A DNA stretch of 64,000 nucleotides from Ophiobolus disseminans (Eukaryota > Ascomycota > Dothideomycetes > Pleosporales > Phaeosphaeriaceae), in NCBI GenBank assembly GCA_010093685.1, contig MU006231.1, positions 544,428 to 608,427 on the forward strand, read 5' to 3'. Under the pieces are notes generated by a model. It was given only the letters and a program-made list of their open reading frames with translations, did no database searches and had not been told where the DNA came from. Position numbers and translations under genes: made by a program. Positions 42,676 through 54,879 of this stretch are shown piece after piece (the first letter of the stretch is position 1; each line of letters begins with the position of its first letter).

Positions 42676-45070
42676 CTATTTATCGGGAGCGCTCATCCAC
42701 TGCCCGCCACGGATGACCTCGCGCCCTCCGATCATCGCGAAGACACGATCAGCAACTTCAATATGGTCCTGCAATACACGAGACTGTCCCGACGTAGTAA
42801 GAAGAATCCGGAAGACGCCCGGAGATGACTTTTGATGCTCGAACAGCATTGCGAGGACAGCGCTGCACCACTCACTCTGCGCCGCCTGAAAATGACAAGC
42901 CGTTAAGTCCATCGATTACGCATAAGCTGAGATGCGGTGCCGTCTTCAGGAGTGCTGAGAGCAAGTTGAGAGCTTTTGGCCAGCTTTCGTCCGATCCGTC
43001 TAGTCCTTTCACCTGCTCTTGCTGCATCTCGAATGTGTCGCTGTCGAAACTGAACTGTAAGAGCTGGGACATCAGGCTGTACACCAATCCAATTAGGCCA
43101 ACTCGCTCGATATCGCGATCACTTGCGACGGTTGTGAAGCAAGGTCTCTCGCAGAAATGAGAGAGTATTGGCGTCTCAACCTGCAATGCTGCAACCAAGA
43201 GGTTCAAGGCTGCTGCGCGAGAACTTGTAAAGCCGCACTGCGTTACATGTGCGCTAGAAATCCAGAGGGTGGCAGAGCCTCTGTCACCTCCGAACCAGTC
43301 GTGGAGCCTTGCAGCTATGTCGACCTCCGGAAGCCAGAATTTGCCGTTGCCTAGAAAAGAGTGGCCCTCATCTCCCACGACAAATTGCTCCAGTGTGATC
43401 AAGATATCTTTAGCGGCTCTTCGATCCAATGCACTAGGCCTAAGCGAACAGCTCTGGACTGTATTGGGAGTATCCCGATGGCGATGCATTTGCGCGTGTC
43501 TGGTAGTCCATCCATCGAGGCACATGCTTTGATGTATGCATTGCAACAATGCTAGCATGTTCTGCCCAGCTAATCTACCATCAGATCTTTCGGGACTCTG
43601 CTGTCGTTGGCGATAAACGATCTCACGCCGCTCCCACTCCCCATGTTGAACCAGATTCCAAGCGATGTGAGCGGATCCGGTTTGACAGTAGATGTCGGTT
43701 ACTGTTGAGAATACAGCCCATAAGTGACTTGGTGGTATAAGGAGGAGGAACAGTTACGTGATTGGTGGCACGTGCATTTGGGTCCTAGCATAAGCTTAGG
43801 CACAGCTGCACATAGACACTGATCTTCGCACTTGTGAATAGTTCCTTAGTCAACACAATACCAATTGTACCACCACTACCGTTGTGTCTGAGTAGAAGCT
43901 CTCTATTAGGTAGTCATACTACTACTAATGGTACGAGTTTCTCAATAGTTACGGTATTATCAATCTTCTTGGCAGCTTCTTCGTATCGACATTTGATATC
44001 GTTGTTGAAACTAGCGAAGAACCTAGAGGTTCTAGACTTCATGTACCAATTTATGGCATCACGATAGAAAAGAAAGACCTGAGCGTAGAGCTGAGAGAAC
44101 AACCGCCGTATCTCCCATGGGCTAAAAAGTACCAGGGTGTTTGCCACCCGGGACACTTTCTCAGAAACGTTGGTGGCAGTTTCGGTGATTACCTCCACGA
44201 TTTCGTCATGGTTGACAGCAGCCCCAACAATGAGCTGGCGGCTACCACATAACACAGAAGCGTAGTTGTTTTGGGATGGGGAAACAGCAAATGCGTTCTT
44301 GTGCGCGTCTAAACTGCGACAAAGGATTCGAAACCGATTGATGGGCTACAGGCGACGAGTGAGTAAGGCGTTGTATGTCATGATTGCGCTGAGAGCACAA
44401 CTTACTTTCTTTTGCTTGCTTCTCCATACAGTCTCAAGACCACTCAGATAATTCTTAAGGTCAACAAACGCGTCGATCAGCTGGCCGGATCCGTGAGGTA
44501 ATTCATCTCGCACGACCTCATTGGCTTTCGTCTCAGCTGTTCTCCGACCAAAGCTCAGTTTCCCTGATTTTAGTGGTTCCTCTGTTTTCGCAATATCGTC
44601 GCACGTCTTCTCCAAAGCAAACCTCGCGGTCTCCGCTCGAAAGCTACATCGCTGCACAGCGAAGTTAGCATCAGCGCCAAACTGATGTCACTCCTAGACT
44701 CACTTCCCAATTTCGTCCTGGAACAACGCCTGCCGTCACTTTTCGATCCGTGCTTCTGCCGCATCGCGTTCTAGCTGTGCATCCTTCATCCCACGCTCAA
44801 GAGTTGTTTCTCCGGGCAGTTCAGCGGTAAACCTCCTCACAATAGCTCTCCCCTCAGGACTCTCCATCGCACCTTGCGTTGCGGCTCTCTCAGCTAGCAT
44901 CAGTACGAACTTCGGAGGCCTAATGTTAAGGCAACGTGCAGCCCAGAGTAGAGCAGCCGTCGGGCTCAGTGCTATCGTCCTAAAATCAGCACAAGATTCA
45001 ATGACCGTGAGAAGAGTGTACACATAACGTCAGTGTCGTATTCCCTTTTCTGTGAAGTGCAGAGATAGCT
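42676..45070 (-). pseudogene. Decayed fungal STAND/NLR-like gene (DUF7708-type and NTPase-like parts)
   Basis: Read on the minus strand. 45070-44700: SPTAALLWAARCLNIRPPKF and RGMKDAQ-like text, cut by TGA at 44736-44738 where TGG is expected. A GTGAGT intron follows. 44640-44400: a charged helical part (AETARFALEKTCDDIAK) ends at a GTAAGT intron. 44330-43914: QLYAQVFLFYRDAINWYM resembles the fungal DUF7708 helical domain. 43913-43559 is out of frame. 43558-42872: HFCERP, VGLIGLVYSLMSQLLQF and LSLCVIDGLNGL resemble the NTPase region, without an intact Walker A lysine. A 4-bp duplication (GAGT) near 42872 shifts the frame before the last 60 codons. Several disablements mean it is not functional. 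Confidence 0.6.
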
Positions 45071-45511
45071 GTGTCACGCTTTTGTAGCGTTTGGTAGCAT
45101 CCGAATGTCCGAACGTCGTGTGTCTGCACTACACATCACATTATCGCTACATGGATCAGTCCCTTTAGGTAAAAGTCTGCATACCATGCTGAGTATCTCC
45201 TCGCAATGCAGGGGTCTGTTAGTGGGCGCTACAAGTCTACATGGCCGGTGTTCCTTTGTGCTCCGAACGTTGGAGCGCGAAATCTTTCCAAGGGGGCGGA
45301 AGTCCAATCGGAGCATATCGCGTGCTATCCGGGAAGCAACAGATCACAGTTGCACAATGACATGGTCCTCGTCGGTTCGACCATTTATAGCTCTCGTCTT
45401 ATCGGTTTCACGAGATGGTCAATCACGCAGAAATGGAGCAATGATCATGTTATCTCCTGACAGTAATGCCCGAATTTCTTGTATCTCGACACCCATTTGA
45501 AAACGTTCGTC
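45071..45511. other. Intergenic between two decayed genes
   Basis: 441 bases, including the presumed promoter of the AAA-type gene. Short open frames on both strands are unsupported. Confidence 0.4.
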
Positions 45512-46838
45512 ATGGCCCCTCAAGGGCTTGATCCGCCAACGTTGATACCGAACGCCGTGATGCACGCAAAAGCACAGCGCGCTGCTGATGATACCCAATC
45601 GGTGCCTGACTCTGTCGACGCCGAAATCTCTGCCTCAGGCGTTGATCGTAATGGGCATGTCAAATTGGCAACAAACGGAATGCCACTGGAAGGTTCTTCG
45701 ACAGCTGACGCTGACTCTGAAGTTGGAGGTAAATATGCTCGGCTCAAGATACAGGAACCCAAGTGAACTAAAACACACAACAGACATGTTAGCCCAGAAG
45801 ACAAAGGTCTCAAGGGTACCCCACAAGGAGAGGCTCAATATCGACCGTCTTGGTGTAGCTTTAGAGAAAGCTCATGCCGCTACTTCAACAAATGTCAAAC
45901 CTCCGACCCCATCGAAGGACCAAACCCGCATACCACGTTTGATCAATCTACAGTTCGACAACTCAAAAGACTACGTCATGCCATGGATGGCATGTCACCC
46001 ATGGGAAGTGAGTCACCCCTTATGCATATATCACCAAGCAATGCAGCTGACACTGACAGATTATGGAGGTTCTTCTCAAGGAGTGTGTCAGTGGCACATA
46101 GGGATCACAGGGTGAGAGAACATGAGATCGGAGAGAATCGTGAGGATTGTGCTACTGAGAGAAGAGAGATCTATCTAAGTGCGTCCTCACACTAGGTCTC
46201 TATAGGACTAGCGTGTGGGGAAGCTGAGATCAGATGAAGAGGCACCTCGGGCAGAGCCCTGAGGCCCTACGGGCTGACAGAGCGGTACCGCGAAGACGAA
46301 GCCGTTTTGAATGACATGTCCAACGGTGATTTCATACTCGTATGTGCGAGCAGTGGTCACATCCATCCTCAAATGTGGGAAGAAGTGGTGGAGCACAATG
46401 ATACCATGAGGTTCATACCGCACTCATCCTACCTCTCAAACGCAGACAGAGAGGCAGGCTACGAGGATCAACTCCAGTAGGTAATGAACTACTCCCGGAA
46501 GAACGCGGATGGCGGGGAATACTTTGTGGCTCAAAGCTTACGTGACAAACCTGTCGAGTTTGAGACGCCTCACGACAATGAGAAAATTCCCGCACTGAAA
46601 GAGATTAAGTATATCACCATGCAACCGGTCTCCAATGACACCAAGGAGCAAGACGACGGTGAAAGGAAAGACTTCAAACTGGGTGTCCATGATTGCGTCA
46701 CTTCAACGAATCTGAAGATCAACTCATTGTTTCTGCTGAACGTCCTCAAAGCGATCGTCGGCTACGTAGTGGGTGTCGCCGACGGCGAAGATTATGGCCT
46801 GGGTCCAGGACTCTGCCACTATCCATATCGAGAGTTTT
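45512..46838 (+). pseudogene. Fungal AAA ATPase gene, 5' part before the copia insertion
   Basis: Exons 45512-45728 and 45784-46007 read cleanly. The next segment from 46060 meets TAG at about 46099. Coding-like text resumes at about 46220-46480 with MWEEVVEHNDTMRF, similar to a fungal ubiquitin-like module, and then another TAG at 46480. From 46484 the frame holds LKINSLFLLNVLKAIVGY and CHYPYREF, the start of the region (DUF7025 type) that precedes the AAA domain in this family. The frame is cut after GAGTTTT by the retroelement. Some apparent stops could lie in unrecognised introns, but the insertion itself breaks the gene. Confidence 0.65.
46834..46838 (+). repeat. Target-site duplication, left copy (GTTTT)
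   Basis: GTTTT directly precedes the 5' LTR and is repeated at 52036-52040 directly after the 3' LTR. Five bases is the size expected for Ty1/copia integration. Confidence 0.9.
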
Positions 46839-46971
46839 TGTTCGCAGGTGCTAAGCCAGTGAGAGCTTAGCTCCACTCAGGTTGGACTAGCGTCATTCTG
46901 CTCTTCCCTTTGAGCCTCATAGCCTCACAATCCATCACTCAGTTCGCCCACTCTTTCCCCTCAGTTCATCA
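46839..46971 (+). repeat. 5' LTR of copia element
   Basis: 133 bp, TGTTCGCAGG to GTTCATCA. Identical to the right LTR except for CCTCATAG here versus CCTCGTAG there, a single A/G transition. Confidence 0.95.
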
Positions 46972-46985
46972 GGTTATGACGCCCG
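46972..46985 (+). other. Primer-binding site resembling initiator-tRNA anticodon half
   Basis: GGTTATGACGCCCG follows the LTR directly. GGTTATGA is complementary to the anticodon-arm sequence TCATAACC of initiator Met tRNA. Drosophila copia is primed by a half-tRNA of this kind. The match is partial; identity of the primer is inferred. Confidence 0.5.
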
Positions 46986-47165
46986 TTTCAAGCAATTAAG
47001 AGCTACCTTTATTGCAAGATTGCAATTCAATTGTAGCCTTATTTGCAGCGTATTCTGCAGGGCGCAACTCACAATTTTACTCTGTTTTTCAGACGTTAGT
47101 GGGACACGCTGGTGGCCCCCACTTTTTACCCGACCCTCCCCAAATCAACTGCTAATTGTCCTATT

Positions 47166-50100
47166 ATGGGCATCTACGACGGCGCGGCCTTTGTGCCAAA
47201 GCTTGATGTTACAGGCAGTAACTTCTATCAATGGAACTCCTCTATGAAGGTGTACGCCACAATTCATGACGCCACTGAGGTGCTGGATGGCACCAAAACC
47301 ATCCCAGAACTGCCCTCATATGCAGGCCTGATTCCTGAACCTGCTCCACTTGATATATCTGATAGGGATCCCGGCAATACAGAGCACGTTGATACTCTAG
47401 CCAAGCGCAAGGACTTTGACAACAGCCGCCGCTCTATAAACGCAAACATTGAGAAAGCAGCAGAGAAGCAGGTTGAGCGCATTAAGTACTGGAAGAAGCT
47501 TGATGGAGTCCTCTAGATGACTCTCATCCAGACCCTACTGCGCAATGTCTTTGAAGCAGTTCAAGGCCTTGGCTCAGCTGCTGCCATGTACGCTGAGATT
47601 GTGCGCCGATACCAGGACAAAGGCCTCAATGAGGCCTGCAGCGCATGGAGCAATTTTTTCAAGCTCCGCTGTAGCAGCTGCCCAACAACCCAGAACTTCA
47701 CTGACAAGTTTTGGGCAGCCCTCAACAAGCTTAATGACCTCAAGCTTGTGCTCATAAAGCAGGGCATTGTCTATCAGTTCATCCTTGCTGTTGAGGACAC
47801 CTATCCTGACAAAGCACGAGATATCCGCCGTGATCTCCGCTAGAACAAAGAAGTCACCCTTGATCTCCTTATCCATGAGCTCAATGACGAAGCTCGCCGC
47901 AATGACCCTGTCAAGGCAGCTGCCTTTGCCGCCAAGAACAACAATGACAACACTGGTAATAATCAGCGTGGTGGCAGCCGTGGCCGAGGCCGCGGCGGAG
48001 GTGGTCGTGGCGGCCGAGGAGGCAATCGCGGTGTCAGCTCCAATGGAGCCAACTCCAACACTACAACTCCACCTGCTAGAGCACTATTAGAAGGATGCCC
48101 AGGCGTTTCTATGTGCCCACACTGCAGCCGCGAGCACTATGGTGCCGGCGATTGCTGCTGGGTGAAGTTTCCACACCTTAAGGCTGAGCATGAGGCCCGC
48201 AAGGCAGCTCAAGCTACCGCGGCCACCGCTAGCCAGGCAGCCGCTGCTCCATCAGTCACTCAGGCAGCGCCAGCGTCTGAGCAGTCCTTCGGCCAGTACA
48301 ACGCCTACTCATTTGCCACTGTTCATGACAGCAACGTTGCTGAGGTCTCAGAGCAGGCCATGCAGGTGGCGCACCGGGCAGAGTACAAGAACCGCACTAT
48401 CGTCGACACAGGTGCTACAGATCACATCTGCAACGACCTCTCTAAGTCTGTGGAATGGAAGAAGACGCCTACTCGCTCAGGCATCAAGACTGGAGCTGGC
48501 GTCGTTGCTGTGCTGGGCACCGGCTCAATCACCATGAACCTTCTCTGTGTGGACGGTACAATTAATCATGTCACTTTCAGCAACGTGTTGTATGCACCAG
48601 ACATGTTTGTATCCATCATCTCACACTCACAAATCCGCAACAAGGGCCTGTACTATCACGGCTAGGAGGAGAAGCTCCTCCGCTACAGTGACGGCCTTGA
48701 GCTGGCTTACACGCCAGAGATTGACGGTATCCCTAACATTCTTCAGGCCTCTAATGAGCTTGAGGCAGCGCTAGCCCTTGCTTTTGTGTCCGCTAATTCA
48801 CCGCGCCCAAACTCAGCCATCCAGCCTACGCGTAAGATCACGCTGTGCGACCTCCATGAGACGTTTGGCTATGCCAATGTGGAGTCGCTCAAGAAGCTAG
48901 TGGCAACTACAACAGGCCTTGAACTCTCATCCCGTGACAACTTCTCATGTGAAGTTTGCCTGCTTGGCAATTCCCAGAAACAGATCTCGCGCGTCCCACC
49001 CAACCGAGCAACCCACGCCTTTCAGCGCGTGCATGTTGATATCGTTGGCCCTATGGCCAACTCTGGCAACAGGAAGGAGCGCTACTGGATTATCTACACA
49101 GATGACTACACTCAATTCCGTTGGATCGATACAGTAGAGTCCAAGTCTGACTGTACAACGTCACTTCTGCGCTTTCTGCGCATGATCAAGACTCAGCATA
49201 GAGTCAACGTTGCGATTGTCCACCTAGACAATAACAACGTCCTTATCAACCACAAGACTAAAGCAGAGCTGTCCTCTGCTGGTACAGTCTTTGAGCCATC
49301 TACGCCATACACAGCTCACCAGAACGGTGTTGCAGAGTCAAGCAATCGAATCTATGAGGCGCGCGTCCGACTCATGCAGATCGGCGCGCCTCACGTCCCT
49401 AAGAACCTGTGGCCGTTTACGGCCCGCTATGCTGCTGAGCTTATCAATCACTATCCCACCACTGCAGTGCCAGGTGGAAAGACTCCTCGACAGTTGTTGA
49501 TGGAGTACATGGGCACGCCTAATCCGGTCCCTAATCTACACTCTATACGCAAGTATGGCGAGCTTGGCTTTGTCTATATCCCTGAGCAACGCCGCGTACA
49601 AGGTGACAAGTTCTCCGCGCGCGCGTTCAAGGCCTATTTTGTCGGCTGCAAGGGCTCCCGGATCTATCTTATGTGGGATCTAGCCTCTAACAAAGTCATC
49701 CAAACGAGCAGCGTTAAGTTTGCAAACGCTCCGCTGCACCCTATCATTTCCCAGGACAACGCTGACATGAATACTCCGCCGTCCTCCCTGTCCTTGTCTC
49801 CTCCACCAACTTTGACTACAACAACTTCACAGCCGTCTCTGCCTCCCTCTTCTCTGTCAGAGACTCAACTAGAGCTCAACTCCCAAGTCCTACAATCTGG
49901 GGGTGAGGATGAGGACACACTGCTCCAACAATTGGATGAGATCCAGCTGCCTGAGCTTGGCCAAGGCCACCACTTTGAGGGCTTCCCTGTGGACCTACGT
50001 GAAGCTCCGCGCCACCTCGATATCTCCGCCACCCTTGACAAGCGCCTCTTCGTTGATACAAAGCGCGCTCGTCGTCCTACTGTAAAAGCTGCAGCGGTGG

Positions 50101-51791
50101 CATTCCTATACAACCTCACTCCAAAGGTGCTGGCTCGTTGTTTTGCTTCAGCAATTGCTGAAGCTCCATCTATCTACAACAGCACTAGCGCCGATCTCTC
50201 ACCCGAGCCTACATCACACAAACAAGCCATGCAGCATGTGTTTGCAACTGGCTGGATGACAGCAGAGGGCGAGGAGTACAAGGCTCATGAGGGCAACGGC
50301 ACGTGGTCGCTGTCAGTCTCTCGGCCTGAGGGCACGTTTGCCCTGCCCACCAAGTGGGTGTACAAGTACAAATTTGATGAGACTGGCAAGCTTATCCGCC
50401 TCAAAGCACGCCTTGTTGTCTGTGGCAACCGCCAAAACTCTGAGATCTGGCGCGAAACGTATGCAGCAGTCGCACGCTCTACTACACTCAAAGTCATCCT
50501 CGCCCTTGTAGCCGTTCTCAATCTAGAGTGCGATGCAGGTGACGTAGTCACCGCCTTCCTCAATGGACGCCTTGACAACAACGAGCACATCTGGATCCGC
50601 CTCCCAGATGGTCGCATTGTCAAAGTCAACAAGGCTCTCTACGGCCTACGTTGTTCACCTCGACTCTGGTACCAAGAGCTAGCTCGCTACCTAGCATTAA
50701 TTGGATACCACCCAATTGAGGCTGATCCATGCGTCTTTGTCAACTCTGACGGCCTCATTATCCTGGCCTACGTTGACGACCTCATCTTCATCACACGTAC
50801 GCGCAAGGAGATGGCCGCGCTCAAGGAGCAGGTCTTCTCCAAGTTCAAGTGTCATGACCTTGGACCAATCTCTCACTACCTGGGTATCAAAATCTGTCGC
50901 GATTGACGACAGGGTACTATGGAGCTTTCCATGGAAGCCTACATTAACAAACTTGGCGCGGATTTCAAGCGTACCAATGCTCCCCGCCGCTTCCACCCAC
51001 TCAATCCTAAGGCTCTTAAGCTGCCTCTCCGTGCAAAGGATGATGTAGCTCCAGCCCAGCTCACAACGCGTTACCAATCATTAATTGGCAAGCTTTTGTA
51101 TCCAGCGTCTCAGCTGCGGACAGATATTGCCATTGCTGTTGGCTGGCTTGCCCGCGCAATGAGCAATCCAACAGAGCTCCACTACCAGTATGCTATCCAA
51201 GTGCTAGACTATCTGTACAGCACCAAAGACCTTGTCATGAGCTTTACTGCTCACTCCTCTACTACTGTAGATGTGTACTCAAAGGCCACAAGCTTTGGCC
51301 TGCATGCTTACAGCAACGCCTCATTTGCAGACGCGGAGGATCGCAAATCCACTTCTGGCTACCTCTTCAAGTTTGCTGGCGGCACAATATGTCACCAATC
51401 AAGCAAGCAGAAGCTTGTTACAACATCTACAACTGAAGCAGAGTATGTTGGCCTTACCTACGCTGCCAAAGAAGCCACCTGGCTTGCCCGCCTGCTGAAG
51501 CAGGTTGGCTACCACGGCAATGATGTTCGTCCTATCAAGCTCTATGGCGACAACCAGCCCTCTATCCAGCTTGTAGCAAGTGAGGGCCACCATGAGCGCA
51601 CCAAACATGTTGATATTTACTACCACTACATCAAGGATCAGGTCAAAGATGGGTGCCTAGTGCTTGAGCACGTGGGCACTAAGAATATGGCCGCAGATGG
51701 TCTCACAAAGCCGCTGGATGAGGTTAATCACCAGCGCTTTCTCCGACAGGTTGGCCTGCGTAGGCCTTACCTAACCACAGCTACAGGCTGA
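47166..51791 (+). pseudogene. Copia gag-pol, single frame with four in-frame stops
   Basis: One frame from ATG 47166 to TGA 51789-51791, interrupted by TAG at 47514, TAG at 47841, TAG at 48663 and TGA at 50904; no frameshift. Domains in order: gag; CPHC-type zinc knuckle near 48.12 kb after an Arg/Gly-rich tract; aspartic protease (DTGAT) near 48.4 kb; integrase with zinc-binding HETFG...CEVC near 48.9 kb and the catalytic acidic core 49.0-49.4 kb; reverse transcriptase with YVDD near 50.77 kb; RNase H near 51.3 kb. The first RNase H acidic site reads YSNAS, with Asn where copia elements have Asp. Every stop is one C-to-T or G-to-A change from a Gln, Arg or Trp codon. Confidence 0.85.
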
Positions 51792-51892
51792 ATTAGGGGG
51801 TGCTATTTAGAGGGTGCTACTCTGGGGGTGTTTACCCTATCATGTATCATAGCCTCTCTCCTTCTCAGTCACCAAGGCTCATCATTCATTGC

Positions 51893-51902
51893 AGAGGGGG
51901 TG
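51893..51902 (+). other. Polypurine tract before the 3' LTR
   Basis: AGAGGGGGTG abuts the right LTR, the usual place for plus-strand priming. Confidence 0.7.
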
Positions 51903-52035
51903 TGTTCGCAGGTGCTAAGCCAGTGAGAGCTTAGCTCCACTCAGGTTGGACTAGCGTCATTCTGCTCTTCCCTTTGAGCCTCGTAGCCTCACAATCCATC
52001 ACTCAGTTCGCCCACTCTTTCCCCTCAGTTCATCA
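51903..52035 (+). repeat. 3' LTR of copia element
   Basis: 133 bp, TGTTCGCAGG to GTTCATCA, one transition different from the 5' LTR. Confidence 0.95.
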
Positions 52036-52040
52036 GTTTT
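52036..52040 (+). repeat. Target-site duplication, right copy (GTTTT)
   Basis: Matches 46834-46838 and belongs to the disrupted AAA-ATPase exon. Confidence 0.9.
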
Positions 52041-54128
52041 TCTACCACCTCCCAAATCTGCTCGAATATAGGAGCGACGACTCGCTCATCCGAGCTAAAC
52101 ACTCCGATGCTTTTAATCAAAAGTGCGATCAGCACATTACCCTTCTTTCAACATACCTGAAGTCGTCGCAGTGCGATGTACCAATTGAGGCGTTTGAAGC
52201 GCGATGGGGAAAACCAATTCCTGTGGCTACATTCTCAACGTACTGGTTACTTCTACAACCCAATACAGATGTTTACGTCCGCGAATCACACGAAGACTCT
52301 TTCAATGCCCACATTGTGGACGAGGTGAGAGGTGGTGTATCTGGAACCACTGGAAAAGAACCAGTACTAGCTACGAAGTATCAGTTTGGAACTTGGCATT
52401 CGATGGGGCAAACATCGTTCCAACACTTCGGACAGTTAAAGTTCCCCTTTTTGACGACGAACGCGAGATCACTAAGCTTCCTGTTTTCCCAGTCAGGTTC
52501 GTGGATGAACACGACAACGGCCGAGCGAGGAGTGACCTGATTAATCGCGGCGGCAAATATCTTCGATATGCTCAGCGGCCAAACCGTTCTTCAGTACTCT
52601 GGAAAGGGGCTCAAGGCAAGCAAGAAGACGGTAATGATGTCCCTTTCAGCTCAAGATTGATAAACTGATTTACCTTAGTACAAATGGACACGTGTGATTG
52701 TGGATCATACTGAGGCCCCTTGGTCTTGGGACAACTTCGAGGACAATCATCATGTCCCCACTAATGACACGGATCATATTCGACAATCTATCTGAATACC
52801 ACACTGTGAATGCCATGAATGCGAAGCCAGTAACGACATCCATGAGACATACGCAAAGAGAGGTTCAGCGAATATTATTCCATCGTTCCAAATGGAGATG
52901 CCCGAATCTCCGACCATCAACTCATGCTTATGGCTTCACACATGTACGCCTACATTCTGAAGGACCGCCATTTTGGTACGTCCAAGGCTCTTAGTCACCT
53001 CAACACACTTCCATGCTAAGTCAATCCGCAGATTTGCTGAATGTGCATGATTTGGAAGGACCCGAGATGGCTGAGACAGCGATTGAAAATCTCGTCATTA
53101 ATGAAACCAACAAAGGCCTCATCAAGGCTATCGCGCAAATTTATACCGATAGCGGGCAGTCCAACAGATTCAGTGCGGACTTCATACATGGAAAGGGGGA
53201 AGGCCAGATCATCCTCCTGCATGGGCCTCCGGGAACTGGTAAAACACTCACAGCTGGTACGTTTCGGTCAACTTTTCTTTCAGCAAACGATAGCTAAGTG
53301 TTATGCAGAATCTGTTGCAGAGTTTGCGAGGCGTCCGCTGCTCAGTGTCACCGCCGCCGATCTCGGACATGAGAACGAGACTCTAGAGCGAAGACTTCTC
53401 CGATACTTCAGGAGAGCCAGTGAATGGGACGCTATAGTATTGCTGAATGAGGCAGATGTTTACCTCGAACAGCGTACAACCCAAGACCTGAAACGCAACA
53501 GCATTGTATCCGGTGAGACCTTCGACCAAGATGGAAGGGACCATACCGCTGCTGATCCTGTCTATAGTCTTCCTGCGGGCTCTCGGCTACTTCCAAGACA
53601 TCTTGTTCCTTACCACAAATTGGGTTGGTCACTTCGACGAAGCCTTCATGTCGCGTATCCATGTGTCCCTTGGGTACGAAAAACTCGATAATGTTGCACG
53701 TGAGCAGATATGGAACAATCTTTTTAAGAAACTGAAGGATGACCACAAGCATGGGGGGCTTGATATCAGACATGAGTATGACGCAAAGGGATATGTCAGA
53801 AGCGAAGACGTCCAGAGCTTGCAATGGAACGGACGAGAGATCAGAAGTGGTAAGCATACCTCCCCAGTCCACGTACTTGTGTGAATAGTGCTAATTTGTC
53901 GAAGCATTCCAAACTGCTGTTGCTTTGGCAGTCTGCGACTGGAAACACAAGAAGAACGACCCTGTGCCTGAACTGAAGGAGGCGGACCTGAAGCAGGTTG
54001 TGTCAATGTCGTCCGCATTTCGGAACTATATGAAGGCAGCCCACAGCGGCATGGACGATTCTACATGGGCCTTCAAGTACGGCAATCGCGAAGACAAATT
54101 TCCGAGTACTCCTGGCAAGCAGACTTGA
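52036..54128 (+). pseudogene. Fungal AAA ATPase gene, 3' part after the copia insertion
   Basis: Starts with the right GTTTT duplication. Without the element and one TSD copy, the frame runs straight across the site. The DUF7025-like part (FARWGKP-type text, TYWLLLQPNTDVYVRE) runs to about 52370, where the frame shifts by one. A TGA lies at 52792 and a further shift near 52910. The AAA domain follows: Walker A HGPPGTGKT (about 53220), intron, Walker B as IVLLNEADVYLE with Asn at 53446-53448 instead of Asp, intron, sensor LFLTTNWVGHFDEAF, arginine-finger region MSRIHVSLGY, and an intron before the last exon to TGA 54126-54128. Relatives are of unknown function. The gene is broken by insertion and by point changes. 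Confidence 0.7.
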
Positions 54129-54879
54129 TGGTGGTGTGTGTGCAAGGTGCATCGTGTCGACAAAACCGGGAGTTGGGAAGGCGTTACGGTGTCGTAATCC
54201 GCGCTTAATACAATGCTTTCTATCAGCCTCCTTGTCTTACATCGTGCTATTGATCCCAGGTGATACGGGATGGAAAGGACAAAAGACAATTGGACTATAT
54301 CCGTTATCGCAGCGACGCGGGTGTGCACAGCTGTCAATACTGTTAACGCCGATGTTTGCCCATGTCTTTTACAGGCCTCTTCCAGCCTTTGTATCGCTAA
54401 CAGAAAGCCCATCCCTGACGATGTACTCTTGGTCGACAACAGTTTCAAGAGTGCAGAGCCTTGGTATTGCCATCAATAACAGCGAGGACATGATGCTGCC
54501 AACGGCAAGTTACGCTACAACGGCTAATCTCACGGGTCTAGCAGGCCAGAATAGAACCTGGCTGGCAGACGAAATGTTGGATATGTGAACAGCTTCCATG
54601 AAATACACACTTTTCTGTTCTAACACAGAGATTGATAGTGGTCCTTCAAGCCGTTCCATCCATCATTTTGTTGTTAGAGTTAATAGATGCTGATGAAGAA
54701 CAACGTCCTTGCTTGCAGAACTCATCTCGTTCCTGGACGCGTCCACTTCGGTGGCATTTCGGCCGGCTCGCGTGAGACCTGGGGTGACAACTAGCACTTT
54801 CAAACCCCATTTCCCAATGCCTACCACCTCAACCACTTTAAGTTTCTAATGATACATTGATTGTTGTAGATCCGCAGGT

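Larger units (their letters stand above)
46839..52035 (+). mobile_element. Ty1/copia LTR retrotransposon, 5197 bp, full length
   Basis: Two 133-bp LTRs (TG...CA), a primer site next to the left LTR, a purine tract before the right LTR, a 5-bp target duplication, and gag-pol in copia order (protease, integrase, reverse transcriptase, RNase H). The LTRs differ at one base, so the insertion is recent. It lies in the sense direction inside an AAA-ATPase gene. The pol frame carries four in-frame stops, so this copy is probably non-autonomous. Confidence 0.95.

Noticed and set aside
44315..44345. GGTTTCGAATCC resembling a tRNA B box (minus strand)
   Set aside because: No matching A box, acceptor stem or terminator; it lies within an intron of the decayed STAND-like gene.
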